A DNA stretch of 64,000 bases from Ptychodera flava (taxonomy: Eukaryota; Hemichordata; Enteropneusta; Ptychoderidae). How positions within the stretch are numbered: the first letter of the stretch is position 1; each line of letters starts with the position of its first letter. The stretch spans positions 38,538,793 to 38,602,792 of the forward strand of contig NC_091933.1 of NCBI RefSeq assembly GCF_041260155.1. The letters run 5' to 3'. Positions 24,581-35,999 of this stretch are shown piece by piece. The position numbers and the translations under genes were made by a program. The notes beneath the pieces were generated by a model. That model was not told the DNA's origin. It worked only from the letters and a program-made list of their open reading frames with translations, and did not search any database.

Positions 24581-25656
24581 AGGCTGTAACACATTCCAAT
24601 GTCATCCAAACTGCATTTGTATATTCCATCACCATTAGGATCATGTTTGTAAATATATGGCACTCAAAAAACTAGATTTTTTGTGCAAGAGACATTCAAC
24701 TCAAGAAAAAAAGTTTCTTGCAAGAAACGAAATGGCTGCAAATTGATTTGCCATGGCTATAATGTTTGTATTTATTGATAGATTTGTATAACTGAATGTG
24801 AGATGCATATCTCCACTGATATTTTGTTTTTTGTTACTTTCAAACTCCCAACAGTTACAAGAAGATTTTCTTTTCTATGATGTAATTGGCACAGGCCTTA
24901 CTTACCATTTTATCCTATGCATTATTTTGGTAGGAGTATTTAATGTAAGTTTAATAACAGTAGGACCAGAAATTATCTTACGTCATGTCCAAAACTTCAA
25001 TTTATTGGTTTCATATCTTGATATAAAACAAGGTCTGAAATTTCAAATGTAACCCCTTGACACTTTCCCTCCCTCAGTTTGTCTTTCACAACAGTCACAA
25101 TGCACCGAGTCGAATTTTGTACTACAATTTAATTTGCATACCAATGCCTGCATATATCCCATGGATCCCTACCCTACAGTTTAGTTTTGCCTTTTTTTAC
25201 GAGGGTCCAATTTCTTTTATTGCTGTTCAATCATAATGACTTTTATACATCTTCTCATTCCAACTTTGTAATGTCTGTAACTGTGCCATTCACTTTAAAA
25301 TGGGAATTTAAATGCCGGCCCTGAAAATAATTTCACATCCCACTCCTCATTAAAAAGAGTCTTCCCTAGGGGCAGAGGGGGTAGCATGGCTGTTTTTTTG
25401 GCCCATCAGCCTTTCCACCCTGTTCCAATAATGTTGGAGTCTAACCTGTCCATGAATGAAAGGGCTCAACCAAACATTTTGACGGACAGGGTTAGTACAG
25501 TAATCACCTTGTGAGACTGGAAATGATTTGTAATTTTCAGGTACGTACCATCGCAAAAGCATCTTGAAAAATAAACGCCATTAGCTGTGGTCCAACGAGG
25601 GAGTAATAAAAAGGAAGCCTTTTGTTCGCACTGTTGTGTAAAATTTGAATAATAAA
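24581..25656 (+). other. prickle: Prickle 3' untranslated region
   Basis: AT-rich sequence after the stop codon with no coding signal I trust. The first AATAAA is at 25570, about 990 bases after the stop, and the run of signals ends at 25656. Confidence 0.5.
25570..25656 (+). terminator. prickle: Cluster of three AATAAA poly(A) signals
   Basis: AATAAA at 25570-25575, 25605-25610 and 25651-25656. They are the first such hexamers downstream of the Prickle stop, so they are the likely cleavage region. Confidence 0.45.
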
Positions 25657-28105
25657 AAAATGCAAAAGTTTTGTTCCACTGAGAGTGTTGTGTCTGTTCA
25701 CCTTGATGGCTTTATTTGAATGAAAAGGTCACATTGAATGAATAAGGAAAGGTCAACCACAAAGACTGCATTCTCAGTGATCATGTTTGAGTGTTCTTAC
25801 ATTTTAGGCAGGCTATCATCTCATAGTTAAAGGCAGATTGGGCCAAGCCCCAGTAACATATTTGGACTCTCAAACTTTTGGAGTACATTTTTGGTCAACA
25901 ACTTGTGGTGGCCCATTTTGAAGCTCATTGAGTTAATAAAGTGTTTACAGGCTTTTTTGTGAAAATCAAAAATTGTGTTTTTCCATATAGAGTTCACGCA
26001 AGGATGGCGGGCCATTGTGAACATCAAGTGTTGCTAAATACTGGGTAATCTGTTTCTCAAGTCCCTAATTTTGCACGGTGACCCCAGATTTTTATTCTCT
26101 ATTTCAAAAGGCAATGCTATGAAGTCTCGTTGAGGAGAGGTTTGTGCAAAAGTTTGAAGTCCTTTAACGTTAAGGCATTAACTATCTTAATTGAATTCCA
26201 TTCATAGACCACATTGATGCTGCTACCTTTGTACAGGAAAAGCATCATTTGATGTGAAAGAATGTCACTTGTTGACACCATCCTCTGCTTGTCATTAGCG
26301 TGAATTTATCTACGTTGAGTTAGTCTGCTGACCTGTGCATGTGTGGCTTAGTGATGAGTAATTGTCCCTTTCGGCTTGATTAAAAATAATTGCAGCTGTT
26401 TTCCATCATACAAAGTTGTCGTTTCTATTGCTGTTGATATCACGATGAATACGAAGCAAAACTTCAATCCCGAGCAAATAAATCCAGCGCGTATAACAGC
26501 CCGGACTTGAAGGCTTTAAATGCAGACAGACATGTTCAATTGTAGCCAAATGAGAGCAAATGTGTGCAGTTTATTGGCTGTAAAGCCAATCCATTAGTGA
26601 AGTGAGAATGTCTTGCCAGTGTGCAGTGTGTGAGAGTGTAAATGAGGTAAAAGCTTTGCACCATATCAATGACATTGTGGAACTCGTGTCACTTTGCTCA
26701 GCGTATTCATATTGCAAGTAGGCTTGCCTAATTGACTCGAGTTTTTGGTCAAATGGTATTATGGGATTGTTATTATGCCTGAGAAATGTGAGACTTGGGG
26801 CCATACGGCTGTCAAAATTGGTGAGTTCTGTATTAGCTGTCAGACTTTGGGCCATACAGCTGTCAACCACCGAGTTCCCTGTAGGAAGCTTTAGAACTCA
26901 AAGTAAAACAAAATGTGAAAGTTTGAGCCATGCTTTTGTAGAAAGAAATTTCACACTGCAAATTGCCCTTTTATGGTGATGTGTAAACCGTGAAATAATA
27001 TTCGTGTGTGTAATGTAGATTTATCCATATGTTGTACTTAAGTTACATAAAAATTTCAGGGCTAATATTTCAGTCTCAAATGTTTTTGCAGTGATATAAC
27101 ATGCCACATTGTCATAATTGTGTGTTGTTTTTAAATATTGACAAGCCCCATTTGCTTTGAGGCCCTATATGCAGACCATCAGTAATTCTTATAGGCTAAA
27201 GTGGGTTTGCCCTATTAGGCCAAGAAAATAAAACGTTTGTTTCTCATCCTATAAATATTGCAAAAATTATCCAGTGATGAGGGGTTTTTTTCTCTCAATT
27301 TTTTTTATTCATTTACCAACAAGAACGTGCAAAAAACACAAAACCAACATAGGAAAGCATGCAGAGATGCGCAGCAGTGTTGCTGTAGTATTTTTATATA
27401 GCAACAGTTCTGCAGTTTGACTTTTAGTGCAGCAATGCAGTTTTGGCAGCTTAATATAGCAGTGACATATGTGTACAGTTTTGAATGGAATGTTCATGTA
27501 AGTTATTTTGTTTACAGTTCTGTTTTATACAGCACTGTGTTATACACTATCGTCGCATATCTTTGTGATTCTTTTTTTAATTTTATTTACTCATGAGGAG
27601 AAATAAGTTGATGCAGCAGGTCTGAATTGACAGGTGCGAGGACGAGAAACAAACTTTTTATTTTTCTTTGCCATAGAGACTTGCAAATGGAAATTCTTAG
27701 TGGAGAACTAATCACGATAAAAAGAAAAGAGCCTGCATTATTTTACACAACAGTTTACTATATCCTTAACATTGGGAACTGATTTCTAACGTGTATATCA
27801 AAGGTATGAATTCCTGCTCCAGGCCGCTTCATTGAAGGGCATTTTGCATTTTATTTGTTTATGTACTTTTTAGTGTACAAGTGCTGAATGAGGACTACTA
27901 GGATTTCATAAGTTTTTAAAACCCTGTCAGTTTACATCGTACAGATCTATAAGTTATACGATTGCAAGGAATGTCGAACACATCAGAAAATATTTCCTAC
28001 AAAAGCGTTAATCAATTGAAATAGTTTCACATATTTCACTCAACTGCATTAAAGTCCTCCCTATTACTATATTGGATTCTGCCTTTGCAGACGCAGTAGA
28101 CTTCT

Positions 28106-28165
28106 GCAGCGCCCTCCTCGATTTGTGTTTTCTCAGAAGCATCGATTATCCGCTGAGGGCGCTGC
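28106..28165. repeat. Short inverted repeat, MITE-like
   Basis: GCAGCGCCCTC at 28106-28116 is the exact complement of GAGGGCGCTGC at 28155-28165. The 60-base span has no coding content. It may be a decayed miniature transposon. Confidence 0.35.
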
Positions 28166-29116
28166 TACCATTTGCAAGATTCTTGTTTTTTAACGTCCCT
28201 TTACCGGTAAATAATATTTGTTCATATTATGGCTAAGCTTGAAAAAAGAATGTCTTCTCGATTTGAAAATGAAAAAAAAATATCCCTTTTCACACATGAC
28301 TGTTCAGGTTGATGCATTGATCAAGATACGTTTCCAACAACCTCTCTCATGTTTGTGTGAAGTGATTATCTTGCGAGACTACTGGGTTTCGCGAACGAAA
28401 TGAGTAAACGCCATGTAGAAATAAGTCCGTATACTTGGCTGAGTCCCATGCTACTATATTGTAGTTATAGGTGATTTCCAGTGTAAAATTGTGGTGTCGT
28501 ATTTCTCATAGAACGAACATAATTACAGGAAGAACTGATAATAGGCTCAATTGTTTGTTATATTTTTCCCGCCGCGAGACATGGGACTATAAATTCGGGT
28601 ATAATTTTTTTTCATGATCAGTATACTTACTCTGAGGCTTAATTTTAACAGTATTTTCAGCCGTTTTTTCAGTATTTTCAGAGTTTCAAAAGTATTAGTA
28701 GTGTTCACGGTTCAACACACTTAATTTTGAAATACTCTCGAAGCCGAAGTTGGGGTGTTTTCATCATAATCAGGGACCGTGACGAAATCAGCGAATTTAA
28801 GCACTCTCCCAACGAGATCTCTCTAAGAGGAAAGATACTCAGAGTCTGTAAAACAGACTCAACAAATCGACGTCGTAAAGGACGTTGACACACTTTATTC
28901 AGACGGGTTGTAATATGACAGAGACAAAACGACTCTCACATATACATGCATGAAACATTCAGTGTTATCCAGGCAATATAATATCTGCTATTTTCTGATC
29001 ATACGACGAAGGAAAAAAACAAACGACCAAACATCTGTATGTCAGTATCAGAGGTTTTCCAGTAGAAACAAGTCTACATATACACGGTATTCGATTCGTC
29101 AATACTGCCTGTATAT

Positions 29117-29205
29117 TAGACTGGAAGATCCGTCGCTCGAGGGCGCTCTCTACGCTCCCCCTCCTGAGAGGAGGGGAGCATAGTGGGGACGGATCTTTCA
29201 GTCTA
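29117..29205. mobile_element. 89-bp hairpin element with TA ends
   Basis: The outer arms TAGACTGGAAGATCCGTC and GACGGATCTTTCAGTCTA are complementary with one mismatch. The centre is a second palindrome (CGCTCCCCCTCCT / AGGAGGGGAGC). TA at both ends suggests a Tc1/mariner-type target. The family is unknown. Confidence 0.5.
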
Positions 29206-30339
29206 CCTGTATGTCTGCCGGGCGCATTGTATACTTATTAGGGCGCATTGTGTATTAGGGGAGGAGCAGGTTGACTCGAATTCGATTGTTGTGCGCAAGT
29301 ACTGGCACTAAGTTTTGATGTAAAGTTTCTGAGACTGAATGTGCGCATGGTATTAGGCGTTCACTTTATACCACACACATTAAAACTATATTATTGTTCT
29401 AGCTTAGTTTTCGCGATGACCAGGACGAAAATTCACTGTAGCGGATGCGTAGACATATCATTGCTACATTCATTGTTGTTTGCTAATTAAATGCAAATGG
29501 ACAAAGTTATGTAAATTACCCAAATCTTAGCTAAGCTAGTTCCCCGCCCCCGGGCAATTTGGTAAGGCTACTGCCCTACATTTATTTATCCATTCATTCA
29601 TTCTTTCATTCAACCACTTTCCAAACAGAAAAAAATCTTGTCGATTTATACATAATTTCTTCAGAACGCCAAGGACATGTGCAGCCCATTAGCGTTACAC
29701 TACGGGCAAGTTCCCCGCGGCTCCCAAAATACCCGTAGGCCGAAAGTTATTGGTTCAATACTCCTTACACACGTCACAGGTAGTGTCTTCTACAGAAAAA
29801 GACGAAGACAGCTCGAGTGGAGAAAGGAGCCACTACATCCATTACTCAACGCCAAACATAAATTGACTTTCTTTTGAAAAATAAAAACCCTATCGGCCAA
29901 CAGCGTGTGGTTTTCTGCAACCACAGCCATGAATTAGATGACGTTTACTTGACGCCATCCACTAGTTCCCATGGTAACTAGGCGGTACAGAGAATGACTG
30001 AAAGCTCTGCCTAATCAAGTGATATCACCCGGGGAAGCATGTGTACAGGCCTTCTGGAAAATCATCTACCGTGTAAGCTTACATTCAAAATATATTATTA
30101 TGGACTTTTTTGACAAATTTTGCGAATGTTACCATGTGAAGGTGTTAGACCGAAACCATTGGGGACACTTTCTTTATTTCGACCCATGTTTAGGTGTTTT
30201 TTTGGATCTGAAGTCGACCCATTCTTTTTTTGGAGGGGCGGCACATATCCGTACGCCTATCTAGTACCCAGGGGAATGGGGCGCCTTCTGATGCCCTCAC
30301 GGCGGGTATCGGATTGGTTCTTGTAGGATGCACATATTA

Positions 30340-31424
30340 GGGACTGGTCAGTTTCTTCGGCCTGGGTGCATAATTTTTTTGCGGACACTAAAAAGTGGCT
30401 GAACCCCTATTCAAACTTTCGAAAACAGAGTGACCCTCGAGACAAAGGTAAATCAAAAGGTGAAATATAAATTTTATATAGAACTATAATTTAAACATTC
30501 AGTCATTTTGTATTTTGGTGAAATTGTTGACATGTCAGTTGTAATATAGGAATTTCAAATTTTCAATTTCAAATATTGAATACAGTGTTTTGAATGAATT
30601 GTGAATGTATTTTACACTTTCTACATGTATGCATAGTCAGATGTCCAAAACTTGTGTACATAAATTGATGTCAATCACTAATATCAAAGAGAGAACAGTT
30701 TTAAATCAAAAACTTCAGTGGGTATTCAGACTGTTGCCAGCCATCAAATTACATCTCCTGAGAATTAAGATCCAGAGAGCTATTTTTATAAGTTGTAACC
30801 AAATCTGAGAGGACCTTTTCTTTTATCGAAGAAACCATAAAAAGAACAGCCGATAATGATGACAAAAACTGCCTTTTATCAACTGTCATTTTACTCATGA
30901 AAACACACCTTTTATTAGACAACCTGGGACACAAAGGAAAATGGTTGCATCAATGAGAACACAGAATGTCTTCAAGTTGTCATTCTACTCTTTCTAAAAT
31001 ATGTCACTGTATCAATGTCTTGTGAAATGTTAGCGCATTTTGCTTTCTTATCCTGAATTCTCATAGAGAAAACAGAAAAGGATCAGGAATTTGATGCTTT
31101 TCATATGAACTGCAAATTTCATAATGATTAGTACACTTTGCGAAACAGACTTTCAATTTCCAAACATCCAGATATCTCTAAATACATCTCTCCGATGTAT
31201 TAAAGTCACGCGCCCGAAGGGCACGCCGAAAAATGCAACTGAATGATGCAATTTGTGGCTGATACGATGTATTTTAGGCAAGTATGAGCCCATGTTGTAA
31301 TTCAAAATAGACCCCCTCCCCCGATTGAGCATTTCAAAAACATGGTGACCCCCATCACCAAAGTCAAAAACAGGGTGACCCCAATGGATCCACCGCCCCC
31401 AGGCTAAAGAAACTGACTAGTCCC
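30340..31424. mobile_element. Harbinger-like non-autonomous element A
   Basis: The ends are inverted repeats: GGGACTGGTCAGTTTCTTC at the left, and the complement of GGGACTAGTCAGTTTCTTT at the right. The left flank is TTA (30337-30339), the right is TTT (31425-31427), a slightly decayed TWA-type target duplication as in PIF/Harbinger transposons. The inside has GTGACCCCC motifs near both ends and no transposase frame. Confidence 0.7.
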
Positions 31425-31494
31425 TTTGGTCTTAGGGAGCGCTCAGTTATTATGGCCGGGGGTGGGCCAGCAAATTCTTCCTGCGCATCCAGTC

Positions 31495-31505
31495 AAAATA
31501 AGTGA
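31495..31505. repeat. LINE target site duplication, left copy
   Basis: AAAATAAGTGA here is identical to 35710-35720. The two copies bracket the whole LINE, showing that both oppositely oriented pieces came from one insertion. Confidence 0.85.
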
Positions 31506-32440
31506 CATAACATAACTCACCAATTGGTGAGAATTTTATTTGCTTTCCAAGGCCTCCGGCCCATTTGCAAAGGGGGTACATCAGATACTAAATTACAAAA
31601 ATGTACATACAGAGGTAAATGTCTTTAGTTTGCTAATCTTTTCTGCAAACAAAGAAAAATAATCAAAGGCAGACTGTTGTAATAAGATATACAGGTAAAT
31701 TCCTTTCTGACTTTAAAAGCATTGTATACAAAATAACAGATGTTCAAAGTCAATTCCGCATTTGTCGTACTCATTACAGACTGGAATTTACAAAAATTCG
31801 GTTCTTGACTGAATGTGATAGGTAGGTATTTTTTCCGTAACTCTTCATACAGGGGGCACACTAAAAGAAAATGATATTCGTCTTAAACGTCACCTTTTTT
31901 ACAAAAAATTACATAGTCTGTCTGACGAATCAATGTTCCTTCGTCTTCCTTCTTCTATAGCTAGAGGGAGTACAGAGCATCGAAAACGAGCAAACATTTG
32001 AATACCCTCCAGTACAGTTGAATAATAAATATTTTTCTGGTTCAAGTATACTCTTTAAAACAACGGTATGTTCTTAATTTTGGTTTGTCAATAAGATTAG
32101 CTTTCCATTGTTGTTTAAGAATATCAGAGATTCTAAGTTTAAAAGCTGACATAAACATCTCCTTGCTACCTACTTCTTGGGATAACCACACGTGTCCAAA
32201 CCCATACGAATAAAGAATATGCTTAATAGAAGTCGCCCAGGTATGTCGTCCAAGGTTATCTAGGTTGTACAGCATGATGTAAGCTTGTTTTGGCAGACGT
32301 TCATGTGGCATTTCTATAAGCTTAACCCAGTAACGTATACATCGCTGAAGTGTGTAAAAGAAAACAGGCAGGCGGCCACATTCTCCAACCACTGTTTCGT
32401 TTGATGTATGGCTTGGAACCCCAAGAAATTTTCTGCACCA
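31506..32440 (-). pseudogene. LINE ORF2 C-terminal part and 3' UTR
   Basis: Open from 32440 to 32042 on the - strand (FLGVPSHTSNETVVGECGR, YGFGHVWLSQEVGSKEMF, WKANL...LRTYRCFKEYT), then interrupted. A later segment (31861-31625) reads CPLYEELRKKYLP and FVYNAFKVRK, the Cys-Pro-x-Tyr region typical of the end of many LINE ORF2 proteins. The 3' terminus has a perfect 14-base palindrome (TCACCAATTGGTGA) and ends in two TTATG units next to the target duplication. Confidence 0.8.
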
Positions 32441-33001
32441 AACCATGAATCATTTGCTGAAATCAAACAGTCATTGGATGAGCTAAAACAAGAAAATGCC
32501 CAACTACGACGTGAAAATGACGACCTGGAAAATAGGGAGAGAAGGAATAATCTTGTCTTCTACGGCATAGAACAGGATTGTCCGAATGAGAGCTGGGACT
32601 CTTCGGAAGACAAGGTAAAGCGTTTGTTAAGAGATAAACTGGGAATAAAAGATGATATCGAATTTGAACGAGTTCATCGTGTTGTAAATGCACCTCCAAT
32701 ACGAGGAGAAAAGCCGATTATTGCAAAATTTACAAAGTTCAAAGACAGAAGCAAGGTTCTGACAAACGCCAATAAATTGAAAGATACGAATATCAGTATA
32801 GGTGAGGACTTCTCTAGAAGAATGCGAAACATACGCGCCAAGCTGTTTGCCTTCAGAAAAGCTCAACTGGAAGAAAATAATGCCAAGAAGATCCAGATCC
32901 GCTACGACAAATTGATCGTGACCGATGATAAAGGGGCTAAAACTACATTCAAAGTCGATGAGAATTCAGGACAGGTGAAAGAAATGCGACGTTCGAGCTA
33001 G
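32441..33001 (+). pseudogene. LINE ORF1 (5'-truncated, L1 ORF1p-like)
   Basis: An RNA-binding chaperone-type protein. It begins in a coiled coil (IKQSLDELKQENAQLRREND), followed by an RRM-like core (NNLVFYGIEQD, FERVHRV, IIAKFTKFKDR) and a C-terminal domain (RNIRAKLFAFRKAQLEE, IQIRYDKLIVTD). This layout is that of L1-type ORF1p. The N-terminus is missing: the open frame extends left to an ATG at 32408, but those 33 bases are antisense ORF2 from the inverted piece, so that start is an accident of the junction. Confidence 0.75.
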
Positions 33002-33031
33002 GAGAAAGGCCAAGACCCAAAGAAATCAATA

Positions 33032-35709
33032 TTGTCAATTCTGTTTTGGAACATCAGAGGTCTCAAATCCAAGGTGAAAGACCGTGACTTTTTGTCATTT
33101 TGTTCACAGTTTGATGTAATAGGGCTGTTGGAAACTTTCTGTTTAGCGAATGATTTCATTGATTTTTTCCCAGGCTACAAAGCCTTCACTTTTCCCGCCA
33201 TAAGACACGGTCAAAAGGGTCGCCCTAGTGGCGGGACATGCATTTACGTGAAAAAACTCATAGCTTGTAAAATTAACAAAATGTACAATGATATCGAGAA
33301 CTCTGTATTCCTAGAATTCGATAAATCTGTATTTCAGTTAAATAAAGAAGTGATCCTGGGTTGTTGTTACTTCAGACCAGAGAATTCCTTAGCCAATTTT
33401 GATTCCTTGGAAGATAAGCTCATTGAATTACGGAGTGTAAACTCTGATAAGTATTTCATACTTGGTGGAGACTTTAACGCAAGAACAGGATGTGAGGATG
33501 ATTTCATTGCAGATGATTCCACTGAGTATCTCCCTATCGATAATGATGATTATAAGCCTTCTGACTTCGTTATACCGAGGAATTCGAAAGATGATATTGT
33601 AAACGAAGCAGGTAAAGCTTTGCTAAATATTTGTAAAAGTTTCGATTTACACATTGTCAACGGTCGGCTTGAAGGTGACAGGGAAGGGAATATAACTTGC
33701 GTGACCCCAAATGTTGCAGTGTCGTCGACTATTGTGTCATTTCATCTGAACTTTTTTGTCATGTAAATCATTTTAGAGTTTTGTCGAGGATTGATTCAGA
33801 CCATTTCCCTGTCAGCTGTAATGTCAATTGTGTAAATACTTCTCCACAAAGTAACAATAATCATCATGTTTCTGCCACATCTAAGTATGTGAGATTCCAC
33901 CTGAGTGAAGCAAGCAGCGAATCTTTCAAGCGCAATCTTACATCTCCACATGTTCAGAATATGTTAGACAAGGCCAAATTAGCATTGCCAGATATTAACA
34001 CTGCAATTTTAATTTAAATGAGGCATTGATAGCAGCATGTGGAAGTGCTCAGAAACCCAACAGTGGGAAAATTCAAGTCAGCCACCCTGGTTCAGTGCAG
34101 CATGTCAGAGTGCCAAAAATGCAGTTTATCGTGAATTAAGACTGTTTAGGCAAAACGCTTTAGATTATGACAGACTGAACCAGTACAAAATTGCTAGAAG
34201 TAATTTAAACAAACCTGTAGAAATAGTAAAGTAATGTATCAAGAGAAAATAAGAACTCTTTTTAGAGATGCTGCTTGCAATGACTCGGGTGAATTCTGGT
34301 CAATTTTGAGAACAATTGTAAATCGTAAGGGAAATTCCTTTAATGAAATCACAGCAGACGCATGGTACGAATATTTTAGTACATTGTATAATGAGTGTCA
34401 TGATGTTCAATCTGGTGATATAGACTTCCTACACTCTGTAGAACATGAGGTAAACCGTTTTCAAATTTCAACTGAAGAACACTTGTAAATGGAGATGCGT
34501 CAAACATTTGAATGCAAGAATCAGCGAGGAAGAAATTTTACACAGCTTACAGAAGCTCAAATCAGGAAAATCACCTGGTCCTGACGGTCTTCCAAACGAA
34601 TTCTTTAAGTACTCAGCGAATGTAATCTTGCCACTTTTATTAGAAATGTTTAATTTTATCCTCGACTCAGGACAGTTTCCAACAGAATGGACAATCGCAA
34701 TTGTAATACCACTTTTTAAAAAAGGCAACAAAAATGATGTCAGTAATTATAGGGCATTTCCCTTTTGAATGTCCTAGGGAAGATTTTTACTTCCATCTTA
34801 AATACACGTTTAACACAGTGGTCTGATGAAGCCAACGTGCTTTCAGACTGTCAGGCTGGTTTTAGGAAACAACATAGTACTGTCGATAACATTTTCACTC
34901 TTCATGCCATTATACAGAAATATTGAGTGTGAGACATGGAAATGTTTATTGCCTTTTCGTAGATTTCGCCAAAGCTTTTGACAAAGTAAACCATTCACTT
35001 CTACTGTACAAATTAATGGGTTTAGGAGTAAAAGGCAAAATGTATTGTATCTTACGATCGATGTACAAAAATATTAAGGCCTGTGTTAGAGCAGGAAATG
35101 TACTCTCTGAGTATTTCCACTGCCCAGCAGGCGTAAGGCAAGGATGTATCCTTAGCCCAATTTTGTTCAGCTTTTTTATAGAAGAATTAAACTTGATGTT
35201 AATGGCTTCTGGGCAGATGGGTATACGCTCACTCAAGAGCTATACGATATTTTTTCCTTGCTCTATGCTGATGATATTGTCATCTTCGCAGATTCTGTTA
35301 GAAATCTTCAAACCTTATTGATGTCCTACATTGTTTTTGTCTTAAGTGGCGTATGCAAGTTAACCTAGAGAAGACTAAAATTGTCATCTTTCGTAAGGCG
35401 GTCACAGAGCTCGACATGAAACCTGGCATTTTGGCAGCAATCCTATCAGCATTGTCTCTTATTATAAATATTTAGGCCTATTGCTTTCGTCGAGAAACAT
35501 TTGGTCTAAAGCTGTTTCTAATTTGTCATCCCAAGCCAGCAAAGCACTCAATATACTGTCAATTGCCAGGTGGAAACTCGAGTTCCTCCCATACCAGAGT
35601 CACTTTAAATTGTTTGATTCAATAATTCTAACCTATGCTATGTTACGGTTCTGAAAATCTGGGCTACCATACTATGATATCACGAAAAGGTCCATAGAAA
35701 ATGGTGCAG
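33032..35709 (+). pseudogene. LINE ORF2: endonuclease and reverse transcriptase
   Basis: APE-type endonuclease motifs: LFWNIRGLKSK, GLLETF, GGDFNART, then after a frameshift near 33720 DYCVISSEL and DSDHFPV. Reverse transcriptase motifs: KSGKSPGPDGLPNEFFKYS (about 34555), FVDFAKAFDKVNH (about 34960), GVRQGCILSPILF (about 35130), and the catalytic YADD at about 35264 in another frame, followed by WRMQVNLEKTKIVIFRK. Several frameshifts and stops break it. It ends at KVHRKWCRK, where the 3' piece on the other strand takes over. Confidence 0.85.
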
Positions 35710-35720
35710 AAAATAAGTGA
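35710..35720. repeat. LINE target site duplication, right copy
   Basis: AAAATAAGTGA, identical to 31495-31505. Its AAAAT also matches the element sequence at the point of internal priming, the kind of microhomology the twin-priming model expects. Confidence 0.85.
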
Positions 35721-35999
35721 ACCCCCCTACCCATTGCACCAAAAATTGATGACCCCCCTTTTAAGATGACAAAAATTTCATAACCCCCACCCCATTGCTT
35801 GAGTAAAGTTGCACACATATACACCTCTGGAGGGGGGTATATTCTCAAAAACAAGATTCTCAGATTTTTTCAAATGACCCTCCTTACAAACTCACAAGGT
35901 GTTAATGTTCAAATTTCCCCTTCTGACTTGCTATAATTTTGAAATCGCCCCTCAAAGGGATTAGACAGAAATTACAGGTGGATCGCAATATTTTTGCAC

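Larger units (their letters stand above)
25657..30339. other. Intergenic, no gene recognised
   Basis: No exon with recognisable homology. Contents: a 51-58-base direct duplication at about 26785-26875 (GGGCCATAC...GCTGTCAA twice), a small inverted repeat with GCAGCGCCCTC ends (28106-28165), and a hairpin at 29117-29205. Confidence 0.5.
31506..35709 (-). mobile_element. LINE copy with 5' inversion (twin priming)
   Basis: A non-LTR retrotransposon with an APE-type endonuclease and reverse transcriptase. The 3' end (C-terminal part of ORF2 plus 3' UTR) lies on the - strand from about 32440 to 31506. The 5' part (ORF1, endonuclease, RT) lies on the + strand from about 32441 to 35709. The two pieces meet at the same point of the element: TGGTGCAGAAAAT occurs at the outer end of the 5' part (35702-35714) and, inverted, at the inner end of the 3' part (32428-32440). 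Continuing from one into the other restores the frame K-W-C-R-K|F-L-G-V-P. The copy carries several frameshifts and stops, so it is inactive. Clade not assigned. Confidence 0.88.

Noticed and set aside
24798-25052. 84-codon hydrophobic frame after Prickle
   Set aside because: Lies in the probable 3' UTR; AT-rich DNA readily gives Phe/Leu/Ile-rich frames.
29670-29780. tRNA- or SINE-like B box (GGTTCAATACTCC)
   Set aside because: No convincing A box, acceptor stem or cloverleaf could be folded around it.
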